The notes beneath the pieces were generated by a model. It worked only from the letters and a program-made list of their open reading frames with translations, did no database searches and was not told the origin of the DNA. Positions 17,994-27,168 of a stretch of 64,000 nt of DNA are shown in pieces. The position numbers and the translations under genes were made by a program. Position 1 is the first letter of the stretch; every line of letters begins with the position of its first letter. This stretch comes from Chryseolinea soli. Its GTDB lineage: Bacteria; Bacteroidota; Bacteroidia; Cytophagales; Cyclobacteriaceae. The stretch is from positions 7,936,001 through 8,000,000 of the forward strand of contig NZ_CP032382.1 in the NCBI RefSeq assembly GCF_003589925.1. Direction: 5' to 3'.

Positions 17994-20900
17994 TCAGCGG
18001 GTCTTAGCGTTGGTATACGAAATGTTGATCTCGACCTTTGTCCCCACGGCATTCCCTTCTTCATCCTTGCCGTCCGTTATTTTGATTTCCGCATGGTGGT
18101 TGCCACTGGCTTTCAATGCTTCCACCCTTTGCAGCGCCAGGGGAATCCCTTTGGAAGTGAAATGGGAGGAGCCAATTTTTCCCGCTTTTATTTCTGCCGC
18201 CCTTTTCATGCCGATGCCATTGTCTTTTATGGTACAGGAGATCGTATGGCCTTTCTCCTCAAACTTTACCGACAATATTTTATCCCCTTCTTTCTGCATC
18301 AACCCATGCCAAATAGCATTTTCCACAAAAGGTTGAACCAGCAGCGTGGGAAACAGGGTCACGTCCGCATCGGTTTGCCCGGCATCGATCGAATAATGAA
18401 AGGAATGCTGGAAACGCAACGACTCGAGTTCAACATACAACTGGCAAATCTCTATCTCGTTGCTGAGCGGGATGAAATTCTTTTCGGACGAATCCAGTAC
18501 CATCCGCAACAAGCGGGAAAATTTCGACAGGTATTGATAGGCCGCGGTATAATTTTCACTCACGATCAATTCCTGTATGGCATTTAAACTATTGAAAATG
18601 AAATGCGGGTTCATTTGCGACCGCAGCGCCTGGCTTTTCAATTCAGCCATTTGCTGTTGCACCGCTGCTTTTTTTCGCACATTCGTGATCCGGACCCTGA
18701 ATACAAAGACGATGGCAGACGCCAGGCAAATTCCGCAAAGAAGCCTGAACCACCCGGTGGCCCACCAGGGTGGGAGTATATCAAAAGACACCGATGCTTC
18801 ATTGGATGAATACACGCCTGTAAAATCACGCGCTTTTACTTTGAACGTATAGTGCCCTGGTGGGAGGTTATTATATCGCACATGGTTCGTGTGGTCACCG
18901 GCAATCCAGTTTTTATGCATTCCGTCCAAAGCATATTCATACACCGTTCCGGAAGGGTTACCATACGCAAGCGCAGCAAAACGAAATTCGACGTCATTGC
19001 TCGTATGTGCCAGCTGCAACCCGCCGGTGGCAAAATTTCTTTTTACCGCCGTGTCGTTTATGCTGATCGAGGTGATCGCCACCGGGAAAGGCGGCGATTG
19101 GTAACGGACCCTATCGGGATGAAAGCGTATGAACCCGTTGCCCGCGCCCGTCAGGATCTCGCCATCGCTGGTCATGGTAAACGGGCTGTAAAAATTGATC
19201 AACCCCAATCCTTTTGAACGATCAAAATTTTCAATCGCTCCGTCCGGGCTTATTCTCGAAATCCCATGATAACTCGTGGTCCATATCGCGCCCGACCGAT
19301 CTGCCAGCAATGAAAAGACATTGTTTTCCGGCAATCCTTCGCTAGCCGTAATTTGAGTGAATTTAGTTCGATCCGTATTGGTGGAAGCACAGCGGGCAAT
19401 GCCTCCGGCATAGGTAGCAATCCAGATCGTGTTCGCTTTATCTTTTACAACATCCGTGATAAGTGCCGAAGGCATAAAGCCTTGAACTTTCTTTGAAACC
19501 GGGAAGCGGGTGAAACGCTCATCTTTCAGATCGCAAACGAAGAGACCATGGTCGAACGTACCGATCCAGAGCTTATTTAAATCCTTGTCGAAATAAAGAC
19601 AGGTGGGAAGCGAAGAATTGAACTGGGCGTTGGCCAGCTTCTTTTGCGAGCGGTCGTGCTCATTGTATCGATACAGCCCATCGTTGAGACAGGCAAACCA
19701 GTAGTTGCCCTGTCCATCTTCCGCCATGTCGGTAAAGAGTATATTGCTGGATTGTGATTGAAATGAGGATAGGGCAAATTGTTGTGTGCGGCGATCAAGT
19801 ATAAAAGCATGCGGCAGTGCCAAGATCCACAACCGGCCTTTGCTGTCTTCAAAAATGACGGAACATTTCTTCAACGGCTTGCCCAGGATCTCCGTGAGCA
19901 CCTTCGACTTGCCGGTTGCCCGGTCTTTGATGATCAAACGGTTTGTCGCGGGGGAACTGATATAGTATTTGTCGTCTGTCTGGCTGTAAAAAACAGTATG
20001 CACCGGGTGATTCAGTCGGTACAGATCATTTTCAGTTACGTCGCCCGGTGGCGATGGAGAAATAACTTCGGTAAACAAGAAAGGCGTCCGGGCAGGATTG
20101 AACCGGCTCAGCCCTCCACTGGTGCCAACCCAAACCAGCCCCTCGTCGTCCTGGTACACGGTGCGGACGTTGCCGGGCAACAGCGAATACGGATTGTCCG
20201 TGATGTGCTGTATCCTGATCGCTTCCTGCGTGGTCGTATTAATTTCCAAAATATCATTTCCTGCCGGTAACCATTTCAGGTCTCCGACCTGGCGGGCATC
20301 GCCGGGCAAATACTTTGTGAGCGGAATCTCATCCCAGGCCAGATCCTTCCGGGCATTGTCGGCGACAGAAAGTATCTCCAGTTTGGGGTAAGGATTTTGG
20401 ACAAAGTAAACCGTTTTCCCATCCGGTGATGATTCCAATTGGATAAAGTGATCCACATTTTTACTGCTGTAATACCGGAACGTTCCGGTGCTCATAGAAA
20501 AACTAAAGAGCCCGACGCTGGTGCCCAGCCACAATTCATCGTCCGATTTCTTATAGATCTTTCGTATGGTGAGGTAGGAATGTTGCAGTTGGGGAAATAA
20601 CGCGACGGCAAACTGCTTCCATGGAAAATAGGTGAACTTCTTTGTCTGGACATCGTAATAACACAGATCCTTCACATCGGCCGCGAGCCAGACCTTGTTC
20701 GTTTTATCGATCCAGACATCCCAGATCAGATCGCTGGGCAACCTCTCTTCTTTCTTCGACGCATCGGCAGAAAAAATAAAGATACTGTCCGACACGGTGT
20801 TGATAACATTCAGGCCGCTTTGTGTGGCCACCCAAAGCGAACCGTCGGCATCCTGTTCAACGTCGTTGATATAGGGATTGGAAATATCTCTTTTGCCGAT

Positions 20901-21137
20901 GCCGGTATTATACCAGAGGAACGAATGTCCATCGTAGCGGTTCAGCCCGTTTTCCGTACCCACCCACACGAACCCGGTCGCGTCCTTCGTGATGCAGGTA
21001 ATACGATTATCCGACAAGCCATCGGCTGTGGTCAGGTTTTCAAACTGGTACCGCTGTTGCGCCTGCGCCACGAGCGGCACTCCCGTTCCCATGAGCACGA
21101 TCAGAAAATACAGCAACGGGTATGACCGGGTATCCAC
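17994..21137 (-). CDS. Two-component regulator propeller histidine kinase (LytS-type)
   Basis: 1047 residues. A signal peptide is followed by Reg_prop beta-propeller repeats (GLSDNRITCITKDATGFVWV, NGLNRYDG, GLVWVGTSGGLSRF) that fold as a periplasmic sensor. Then come a Y_Y_Y domain (PPGHYTFKVKARDFTGVYSS), one membrane span (about 800-825) and a His_kinase domain with QMNPHFIFNSLNAIQELI (His about 845) and ATP-binding CTIKDNGIGMKR. This layout resembles hybrid two-component systems that sense polysaccharide fragments, but here kinase and regulator are separate proteins. The start is GTG (21135-21137), directly before the signal sequence. The ligand is unknown. Confidence 0.94.
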   Translation of the reverse strand: MDTRSYPLLYFLIVLMGTGVPLVAQAQQRYQFENLTTADGLSDNRITCITKDATGFVWVGTENGLNRYDGHSFLWYNTGIGKRDISNPYINDVEQDADGSLWVATQSGLNVINTVSDSIFIFSADASKKEERLPSDLIWDVWIDKTNKVWLAADVKDLCYYDVQTKKFTYFPWKQFAVALFPQLQHSYLTIRKIYKKSDDELWLGTSVGLFSFSMSTGTFRYYSSKNVDHFIQLESSPDGKTVYFVQNPYPKLEILSVADNARKDLAWDEIPLTKYLPGDARQVGDLKWLPAGNDILEINTTTQEAIRIQHITDNPYSLLPGNVRTVYQDDEGLVWVGTSGGLSRFNPARTPFLFTEVISPSPPGDVTENDLYRLNHPVHTVFYSQTDDKYYISSPATNRLIIKDRATGKSKVLTEILGKPLKKCSVIFEDSKGRLWILALPHAFILDRRTQQFALSSFQSQSSNILFTDMAEDGQGNYWFACLNDGLYRYNEHDRSQKKLANAQFNSSLPTCLYFDKDLNKLWIGTFDHGLFVCDLKDERFTRFPVSKKVQGFMPSALITDVVKDKANTIWIATYAGGIARCASTNTDRTKFTQITASEGLPENNVFSLLADRSGAIWTTSYHGISRISPDGAIENFDRSKGLGLINFYSPFTMTSDGEILTGAGNGFIRFHPDRVRYQSPPFPVAITSISINDTAVKRNFATGGLQLAHTSNDVEFRFAALAYGNPSGTVYEYALDGMHKNWIAGDHTNHVRYNNLPPGHYTFKVKARDFTGVYSSNEASVSFDILPPWWATGWFRLLCGICLASAIVFVFRVRITNVRKKAAVQQQMAELKSQALRSQMNPHFIFNSLNAIQELIVSENYTAAYQYLSKFSRLLRMVLDSSEKNFIPLSNEIEICQLYVELESLRFQHSFHYSIDAGQTDADVTLFPTLLVQPFVENAIWHGLMQKEGDKILSVKFEEKGHTISCTIKDNGIGMKRAAEIKAGKIGSSHFTSKGIPLALQRVEALKASGNHHAEIKITDGKDEEGNAVGTKVEINISYTNAKTR

Positions 21138-21433
21138 ACGTAAAAATTACAAACAAAAACAGAGGTAAAAAAAACCAGGCAAGCGTTTTACCGCTTTCTC
21201 AGGAAAAACCACCGTTCCCTCATTCGGGCGAAAGGATAACAACCATTGTATAATTCATGTCGACCACTCTCTTTTTTAAGAGTGACCGCTGTCGTTTTCT
21301 GCCGTAATTTTCATTCGCCATGCCTATCTATCCTGCTTACCGGGATGCATGCCGCGTGTAGTTTCTTCGTCGACGGCAGTATTATCCATGCCGGCTCAAA
21401 GGATTGATGTTAACTAAAGAAAGACATTCCACT
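21138..21433. other. Divergent intergenic region
   Basis: About 296 nt between the divergent kinase and lipoprotein genes, AT-rich and without a plausible gene. A small hairpin, CACTCT (21265-21270) with AGAGTG (21279-21284), encloses a T run. A minus-strand TACCTCTG near 21161-21168 resembles a -7 box for the kinase. Nothing else stands out. Confidence 0.4.
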
Positions 21434-22246
21434 ATGAGAATTTTATCGATCATGTTCATTGCCGGCCTTGCCGCCTTTTCTTTTTCGCAATGCAAAAAGG
21501 ACGACGACGACCATAAATTAGAAAACCCTTTTGGCCTCCTGCTCCTGGGCTCCGATACCAGCCTGGCCGACGGGCGCTACGTCATACGCACGCCCCATGG
21601 TTGCGCCGGCTATGCCCACATGTTGACCTGCGACAATGAAGACGAAGTGTTGCGTATAAGCGCGACACTTTATCCCACCGATCACTTGTTCGACATGGAC
21701 ACCCTGGCTGTTTGGTATGTGAAAAAAGTGCGCTACGTTTCTCCGGACCCCGACTATGCGCTGGCCTTCGGATACCGTATTTACCAATACAGGCCCAACG
21801 GAACCGGCTACCGTTTTCTTTCCTTCTCTGCCAAGGCTTCTCCCGATGCGAATACGAACGATGAAGTAGGCGACGGCGGTGGTCCAAGCGCGACGGTCAG
21901 GGTATTGCAACGGGAAAACTATCCCCGCGACCCGAATGTACCGACATCCTTCGCCACCAGCACCTCACCGGAGGAAGCGGATACGCGGTACATCTTTCAG
22001 TTTTATGAGTCAAAAGACACGCCCGGCCAGTGGCAATTGAAGGCGGGAGGAAGAAAAGAGACTTCCGGCAGCCAGCCAGAAGACCGATGGAAATTTTGCA
22101 CGGGCTATTGGGATGAATCCACGTGCGACGCCACATTGCCTCCCCATTTCAGAAGCGAGTATGCAGATTGCGAGTGGGTCGATGACGACACCGACGAAGA
22201 CCAGCGGTGCTACATCGATGAATTCGTTTTTCAAAAAGTGTATTAA
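21434..22246 (+). CDS. Hypothetical lipoprotein-like secreted protein
   Basis: About 270 residues with an N-terminal signal (MRILSIMFIAGLAAFSFSQC) whose Cys is followed by an acidic KKDDDDHK linker typical of surface-exposed Bacteroidota lipoproteins, although the lipobox is imperfect. The body is rich in Asp, Tyr and aromatic residues and has several Cys (HGCAGYAHMLTCDNED, FCTGYWDESTCDATL, YADCEWVDDD) that could form disulfides. I do not recognise the family. ATG 21434 is preferred over 21404 because it begins the hydrophobic signal. Confidence 0.7.
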   Translation: MRILSIMFIAGLAAFSFSQCKKDDDDHKLENPFGLLLLGSDTSLADGRYVIRTPHGCAGYAHMLTCDNEDEVLRISATLYPTDHLFDMDTLAVWYVKKVRYVSPDPDYALAFGYRIYQYRPNGTGYRFLSFSAKASPDANTNDEVGDGGGPSATVRVLQRENYPRDPNVPTSFATSTSPEEADTRYIFQFYESKDTPGQWQLKAGGRKETSGSQPEDRWKFCTGYWDESTCDATLPPHFRSEYADCEWVDDDTDEDQRCYIDEFVFQKVY

Positions 22247-22315
22247 AATTTACGGACGTGGGTGCTGACGTCATTCAAAAAAACTATTAACACCCTCATA
22301 CAAAATCCGCACGCT

Positions 22316-22765
22316 TCATGACAATGGCTTGTGAGCAAGATTCTTTTTAGTGAGATGCTGACGAACATTGTTCATCAGTTCATCCTTGAATCGCTGTGCT
22401 GCTGCCTCTACCCTATTCTTATCCGGTACAAACAGCCGTATTTCTTTTTCGAACGCTTCGCTCTGCTGCTTGATGATTTCCATTAATTCAGTTTGCACAT
22501 CAGGATCCGTGATCACCGGCGCTTCGGCTGTCGCAATTTTATTTCTTATTTCATTGAGCTTATCCGGATTGGCGGGCTGTTCCGGTGGAGCTACGGGAGG
22601 GGCTTCGGGTGGTGGATTTTTGTAGGCATCGCCATAAGTATGGGGAGCCTTTTCCACTACAGGCTCACGAAGCCCGGCGCGGATCGATTCATCGATTTGC
22701 TCCATAGACTCCTCCATGTATTTTATATGCAATTCGAGGATCAGATTTTTATTTTTACGAAGCAT
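22316..22765 (-). CDS. Small hypothetical protein with Pro-rich linker
   Basis: 149 residues, no signal peptide or membrane span. The N-terminal helix (LELHIKYMEESMEQIDES) is followed by a Pro/Ala-rich linker (NPPPEAPPVAPPEQPANPD) and two charged, probably coiled helices (LNEIRNKIATAEAP, EAFEKEIRLFVPDKNRVEAAAQRFKDEL). Likely cytoplasmic; family not recognised. It begins 28 nt after the stop of the DUF4199-like gene in the same direction. Confidence 0.6.
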   Translation of the reverse strand: MLRKNKNLILELHIKYMEESMEQIDESIRAGLREPVVEKAPHTYGDAYKNPPPEAPPVAPPEQPANPDKLNEIRNKIATAEAPVITDPDVQTELMEIIKQQSEAFEKEIRLFVPDKNRVEAAAQRFKDELMNNVRQHLTKKNLAHKPLS

Positions 22766-22793
22766 CCGCGTGGAGTTATGGCAAGTCTTAAGA

Positions 22794-23252
22794 TCACGGC
22801 TGATCCGAATCCATAATGTTCGTCAATAAGAACGTCGCCACCGTCCCAGAGACCATTCCCTCCGTCCAGACCGCAAAGGTGGCCATGTACACCGTCAGGT
22901 AGGTACGTAAGGGTTCGTCTCTGATAATAGACTCGAAGAGTGGTTTATCGATTTGAAAAAGGATAAACAGGAACATGGCGAATAGAGTCGTTCCTATGGT
23001 TGACGTGATGAAACCAATGGCCATCGCGCGGAAATAGTTTATGGAACCGGCATGCAGCTGTCTGAATTGTTTGCAAGCCAGGTAGATCCCTGCCGTTTGG
23101 ATGACCACGTTAAATAATCTGAATTCCGGGATATTGATGAATCCGAGGATCTTGGCCAGCCAAAAGTAGGCGATAAGACCCAAGGCGATGAGGGCACCGT
23201 AGATCTGTGTCAGTCGATCGGGATAATCTGATACTTTAAATTTCATTGTCAT
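22794..23252 (-). CDS. DUF4199-like four-helix membrane protein
   Basis: About 152 residues with four hydrophobic segments (IYGALIALGLIAYFWLAKILG, FNVVIQTAGIYLACKQF, FRAMAIGFITSTIGTTLFAMFLFILF, YLTVYMATFAVWTEGMVSGTVATFLL). The layout and the FRAMAIGF-type segment after the second helix resemble DUF4199 inner-membrane proteins of Bacteroidota, function unknown. I chose ATG 23252; the frame is open to 23354, but that stretch is polar and would lie in the leader. The long leader carries a structured element (23368-23493). Confidence 0.65.
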   Translation of the reverse strand: MTMKFKVSDYPDRLTQIYGALIALGLIAYFWLAKILGFINIPEFRLFNVVIQTAGIYLACKQFRQLHAGSINYFRAMAIGFITSTIGTTLFAMFLFILFQIDKPLFESIIRDEPLRTYLTVYMATFAVWTEGMVSGTVATFLLTNIMDSDQP

Positions 23253-23367
23253 AAAAAAAATCGTTGCATCGACATGCGGTGATACCTGAAAATCAGACGC
23301 ACGTCGCCTAAAAAAGATAAAAGAGGTCGCCCTGCTCGTATTCGAACAAAACAACCTCTTTCATGGA

Positions 23368-23493
23368 TTAACCTCTTTTCTTTCGCCGGCATGACCCGGT
23401 TCAAGTACAAAGGATCTGTTCCCGGGTTTGGATCAAATGAATGTTCTCCTAAGCTACTTTACCCATTTGCGCAAACCACTCCTAAGAGATTAA
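23368..23493 (-). ncRNA. TPP-riboswitch-like structured leader (candidate)
   Basis: Read on the minus strand, TTAATCTCTT (23493-23484) pairs along its whole length with AAGAGGTTAA (23377-23368), with one G-U pair, closing a 106-nt interior. Just inside the 3' arm is ACTTGAACCGGG followed by TCATGCCGGCGAAAG. This includes a CCGG-GTCATG-CCGG hairpin and resembles the conserved 3' half of the thiamin pyrophosphate aptamer. The 5' side has AGGAGTG where TPP aptamers have GGGGTG, and GGTTTG/CAAACC can form an inner stem. The conserved CTGAGA is not evident, so it may be a degenerate or different aptamer. A second AAAGAGGTT (23361-23353) could compete for the closing stem. Confidence 0.35.
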
Positions 23494-23643
23494 CACATCG
23501 TCAAGTAAAAATATCATGCCAATCCAAAAAAGGTTGCCGCAAAGTACGTTAATGAAAGCGCGACACCGCCCGTTGTGGAATCTTTACAGATACTGTAGGT
23601 ATTCCTCCTCAGCAATGCAATGTCGCACTTTCCATACTGCGTG
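23494..23643. other. Intergenic region downstream of the PQQ dehydrogenase gene
   Basis: No gene is seen. AAAGCGCGACA (23555-23565) pairs with TGTCGCACTTT (23621-23631) with one mismatch. Inside, GGAAT/ATTCC encloses a perfect TACAG-ATA-CTGTA hairpin (23585-23597). The nested structure lies 12 nt beyond the stop of the minus-strand dehydrogenase gene and may act as its terminator; a T run on that strand follows at 23534-23525. Confidence 0.4.
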
Positions 23644-26600
23644 TTATTTAAGGATCACAATCGATCTCAACTGGCTCCCTCGTTCACGCTCCAACCGGAG
23701 CCAATACATTCCATTGGTCACGTCGTCCACATCCAGTGTCAGCGTGTTGATGCCTTCCTGAAGTCCCGAAAAAATCTGTGACTTCACCACCTTGCCGGTT
23801 GTGTTCATCAGGCTTAATTTTGCCACTGCGCTATTTCCGTTCACTTCGACAAAGACCTGTCGTGTCGCCGGGTTGGGATACAGGGAGAGACTGCTCTCTG
23901 CGTCATCCGTTGTCGTAGACGCTAAGGTCATGGCGACAGCACCGGAGACACCTTGTATGGTGAGGTTATCAACATTCGGACCGCTGCTGCCGATTGCCGT
24001 CGTGCGGATCGTGTTCGTGCCCGCATTCAGATTTGCCGTCGTTGAAACCGTCGACCACGTCGTCCAGCTTCCGGTTTGTGGGAAACCAAGCGACGCGTTT
24101 ATGATCGCGCCGTTCACACTCACCGACAGCGGGCGTGCGCCGCTGACCAGCGCATAGCGGAAGGTGAGCGTATAGCTGCCTGCAGCAGGCACTGAGGCCG
24201 ACCATTGAATGTAATCGCCAGACGCATTCTGATAATCGGCAAAACCGGTACCCACAAAGCCGGCGTGATCGTTCATCACCGTTGGCCCCACCAACGTGGC
24301 ATTCTCGGCTTCCAGGGTTTGTGTGCCACTCACAGTTGCTGCGCGATAGAATGCACTCGCCGGAATGAGTTGTTTCGCGATGCCCGGTCCCGAATAGCTC
24401 GTCGTCAGCGCGGCGCCTCCCAGGTGTTCAAAGAACATGATCGTGATGGCGTGTTTGCCGGTCCGGAGACCAATCGCCCCGCTGGCTTCCTGGGTCGAAT
24501 GCAGGCCATCGTTGTTCACCACGGTAGTCGTGCCGATTTGCAACCGGCTGCCATCGTCGGAACTCGTGTAGAATGTGTAGGTGCCGTCGGCCGGCACATT
24601 GATATAGCCGGTAAACCGGAACGCATAGTCATCCTCGCGGCGGCGCGGCGTCAGGTCAACGTTGGCAACATTTCCCGACGCGACAGGTGTGAGTGCCGTA
24701 AAATTGGGCAACGCCGTAAATGTGCCCTCATAGTAAGCATAGTTCAACCCGTTCACGGTACTCGCCGGGTTGTCCGGATTCCGGAGGGTTGACAGGCGAT
24801 ACACGGCGGTGTAGGTAACATCGTTCACCGGCGTGGAGATCGTTTGGGTTGCCGCTCCGCCGTGCAGCCAGTGATCGAACTCATACGTCTGTCCACCGGC
24901 GGTCTGGGGAGAAACCACACCGATCGTGCGCTGAATACCTTCCACGCTCAGGTCAGACAACGGTGTGGCCATTGGCTGTCCATCCAAGGTCACCTGGAGA
25001 CCTGCCGGTTGTGTTGCCAGACTGATCGTCGACTTCTGGGGAAGGATGTCGCGGTACACGGTGTCGCGTAATCCGGCGGCGTCTGTCACGATGAGGATGA
25101 GCCGGTACCAAACATTGTCCGACACTTCACCGCTGGTGGGAATAACAAAGGATCCCGACTTCACGCCGTCGGCAACCGGCGGGCCGTCATGACGATGTGT
25201 GTCGTGATGGAAGTCTACCAGCCACGTGAAGGCGCTGGCCGGCAAGGTGCCGTCTTCCTGGTCCGTGGCATCGCCTGAAAAATTGATGGTGTCGCCCCCG
25301 CGATACAGTGTGCCCGCGGCGGGTGTCAGGATCTGTGCAACCGGCGGCGCATTGAACGCATTGACCACCAACGTCGCTGCCGCGCTGGTAACGCTTCCCG
25401 CCGCATTCGACACGATGACACGATACGCACCGGCATCCGAAGATTGTGTGCTGGCAATGGTGTAGGATGAGCCCGTAGCGCCGGCGATCGATACGTTGTT
25501 CTTTTGCCATTGATACGAGAGCGGCGTGGTTCCCGTGGCCGTGACGGAGAAGGTTACCGGTTGACCTGCCGTCACCGTCCGGCTTGTCGGCTGGGTCACG
25601 ATGGCGGGCGCCGTATTGGTCGTGTAGATGATCTTGAACAAGGCGCCGGTGCTGCGTTCGAGATAATATAAATTTCCATCATTCCCCACGTCGATGCTCA
25701 GGGCATCGCCACCCAATCCTGTAGCAAATGGAAGACGGGTGGTTGTGCTGGTCAGATCCAGCATGTTGATCCACCGGTTACAGAGATCCTGAAAGAAATA
25801 TCTTCCCCTGTATGCCGCCGGGTAATTCGTTGTTGCCGGGTTAAAAAATACACCGCCGGTGATCGCGCAGCCGGCACCATCGCCGGAGCCATGCGGATAC
25901 TGGAACACCGGATTGGTAAACGCTGTGTTGGTGCTGGTGCCTTCGGCCGTGGGCCAGCCAAAGTTCAGTCCTCCCGTGGTAGCGTCATTGATCTCCTCCC
26001 ATGTATTTTGGCCGACGTCGTTAATAAAGATCCGTCCGGTCCCGGGTTGAATGCTAAAGGTGTACGGGTTCCGCAAGCCATAGGCCCAAACACGACGACG
26101 CTGCTCAGTCCCTGTGGTAAAAGGATTCCCGGCGGGAACCGAGCCATCGGGATTGATCCTTAGGATCTTGCCGAGGTAGGTATCGAGGTTTTGAGCATTG
26201 GCACCATTGGCATTCTCGCCAACGGCAACATACAGCAGTCCGTTCTTGAAATGCATCGCCCCGCCATTGTGGTTGGTCGCACTGCTCAGTGGATCAAGAT
26301 TCAACAGCACCACCTCGCTGCCCGGCACGGCCACATCGCCATTGCCCGTGAAGCGGCTGATGCGATTTCGCGAGCCATCGGGCAATGTGTAGTAGAGGTA
26401 AATAAATTGATTGGTCGCAAAGTTGGGGTCCAGGACGATGCCGATAAGGCCGCGTTCACCGCTGGAGTTTACGTTGAGCTGGATGAACGGCGTGGTCAGC
26501 AACGCTCCATTTTTAATCACCCGCAAAGCTCCGTTTTGCTGTGCCACAAAAATTCTTCCATCCGGAGCAAATGCCATGACGGTGGGATTACTGATGCCGC

Positions 26601-26730
26601 TGGCGACCTGAACCCGGCTAAAGCCGGTGGGAAATACTTGTGCAAAAGCCTGGACGCTGAAAAGCCAGGCAAGACCTAGCACCACACAACTGTTGCGTCG
26701 TGCTGATAGCATTGCGTTGAAACCTGTCAT
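23644..26730 (-). CDS. Secreted PQQ-type sugar dehydrogenase with Ig, PA14, CBM6-like and T9SS sorting domains
   Basis: 1028 residues. After a signal peptide comes a GSDH beta-propeller (about 35-360: VFPTGFSRVQVASGISNPTVMAFAPDGRIFVAQQNG, RVWAYGLRNPYTFSIQPGTG) of the soluble-glucose-dehydrogenase type. Next are an Ig-like domain (PAIVTQPTSRTVTAGQPVTF), a PKD-like part (PPVAQILTPAAGTLYRGGD) and a PA14 domain (GYINVPADGTYTFYTSSDDGS). A CBM6/35-like domain (EAENATLVG, GDYIQWSASVPAAGSYTLTFRYA) precedes a C-terminal Por sorting domain (SLYPNPATRQVFVEV to the end). It is predicted to be exported by T9SS, bind glycans at the surface and oxidise a sugar. It stands alone, and its promoter region is 26731 onward. 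Confidence 0.92.
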   Translation of the reverse strand: MTGFNAMLSARRNSCVVLGLAWLFSVQAFAQVFPTGFSRVQVASGISNPTVMAFAPDGRIFVAQQNGALRVIKNGALLTTPFIQLNVNSSGERGLIGIVLDPNFATNQFIYLYYTLPDGSRNRISRFTGNGDVAVPGSEVVLLNLDPLSSATNHNGGAMHFKNGLLYVAVGENANGANAQNLDTYLGKILRINPDGSVPAGNPFTTGTEQRRRVWAYGLRNPYTFSIQPGTGRIFINDVGQNTWEEINDATTGGLNFGWPTAEGTSTNTAFTNPVFQYPHGSGDGAGCAITGGVFFNPATTNYPAAYRGRYFFQDLCNRWINMLDLTSTTTRLPFATGLGGDALSIDVGNDGNLYYLERSTGALFKIIYTTNTAPAIVTQPTSRTVTAGQPVTFSVTATGTTPLSYQWQKNNVSIAGATGSSYTIASTQSSDAGAYRVIVSNAAGSVTSAAATLVVNAFNAPPVAQILTPAAGTLYRGGDTINFSGDATDQEDGTLPASAFTWLVDFHHDTHRHDGPPVADGVKSGSFVIPTSGEVSDNVWYRLILIVTDAAGLRDTVYRDILPQKSTISLATQPAGLQVTLDGQPMATPLSDLSVEGIQRTIGVVSPQTAGGQTYEFDHWLHGGAATQTISTPVNDVTYTAVYRLSTLRNPDNPASTVNGLNYAYYEGTFTALPNFTALTPVASGNVANVDLTPRRREDDYAFRFTGYINVPADGTYTFYTSSDDGSRLQIGTTTVVNNDGLHSTQEASGAIGLRTGKHAITIMFFEHLGGAALTTSYSGPGIAKQLIPASAFYRAATVSGTQTLEAENATLVGPTVMNDHAGFVGTGFADYQNASGDYIQWSASVPAAGSYTLTFRYALVSGARPLSVSVNGAIINASLGFPQTGSWTTWSTVSTTANLNAGTNTIRTTAIGSSGPNVDNLTIQGVSGAVAMTLASTTTDDAESSLSLYPNPATRQVFVEVNGNSAVAKLSLMNTTGKVVKSQIFSGLQEGINTLTLDVDDVTNGMYWLRLERERGSQLRSIVILK

Positions 26731-27088
26731 TGAAATTGGGGGTAAAATTGTTCAACATGTTTTGGTTGTTTTTGAAAAAAAGATGCACCAGGAAATTGCG
26801 TTGAATCCGCCCCGTTGAAAAGAACAGATTGTTCTGGCGAATGTTTAGCGGTTGAAAAAAATTCACAGTAGGATAATGTTTATCCGATTGAACTGCCGAG
26901 GTGAGCACCCCGGCATAGGGTCGTCGTTTAAGTTTCTTTCGCTTTTAGAGTTGGATGTTTAGGGTCGAGTTGTTTGCCATTGTGTTTGGGGTTCGCGTTG
27001 GGGACTGAACGGTTTGTGAGATAGGATATTTTTTGCGGGGCATGTTCTGTGGCTTTTCATAGCCCCGCTCAGGGGCCGCGGGGGCCCC
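26731..27088. other. Gene-free region upstream of the PQQ dehydrogenase
   Basis: No convincing gene on either strand. It holds an inverted repeat AGAACA-GAT-TGTTCT (26821-26835), a possible operator of the dehydrogenase, and a GC-rich near-palindrome GCCGAGGTGAGCACCCCGGC (26895-26914). A GC-rich block with alternating GGGGCC and GGCCCC runs at 27071-27088 directly beside the large inverted repeat. Confidence 0.4.
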
Positions 27089-27168
27089 GCATGTTTCACC
27101 AGGGCTTAACCCTATCCGCACATGCCCATGCCAGGCCGAAGATAGGCTTAGGCCCTGGTGAAACATGC
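27089..27168. repeat. Long inverted repeat, 28-nt arms
   Basis: The arms 27089-27116 and 27141-27168 are complementary at 26 of 28 positions (outer 17 perfect, starting GCATGTTTCACCAGGGC) around a 24-nt loop. It lies downstream of the minus-strand reductase gene. It could be that gene's terminator, but the size and precision are more like a REP/BIME-type or miniature mobile repeat. No second copy was found in this window. Confidence 0.75.
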
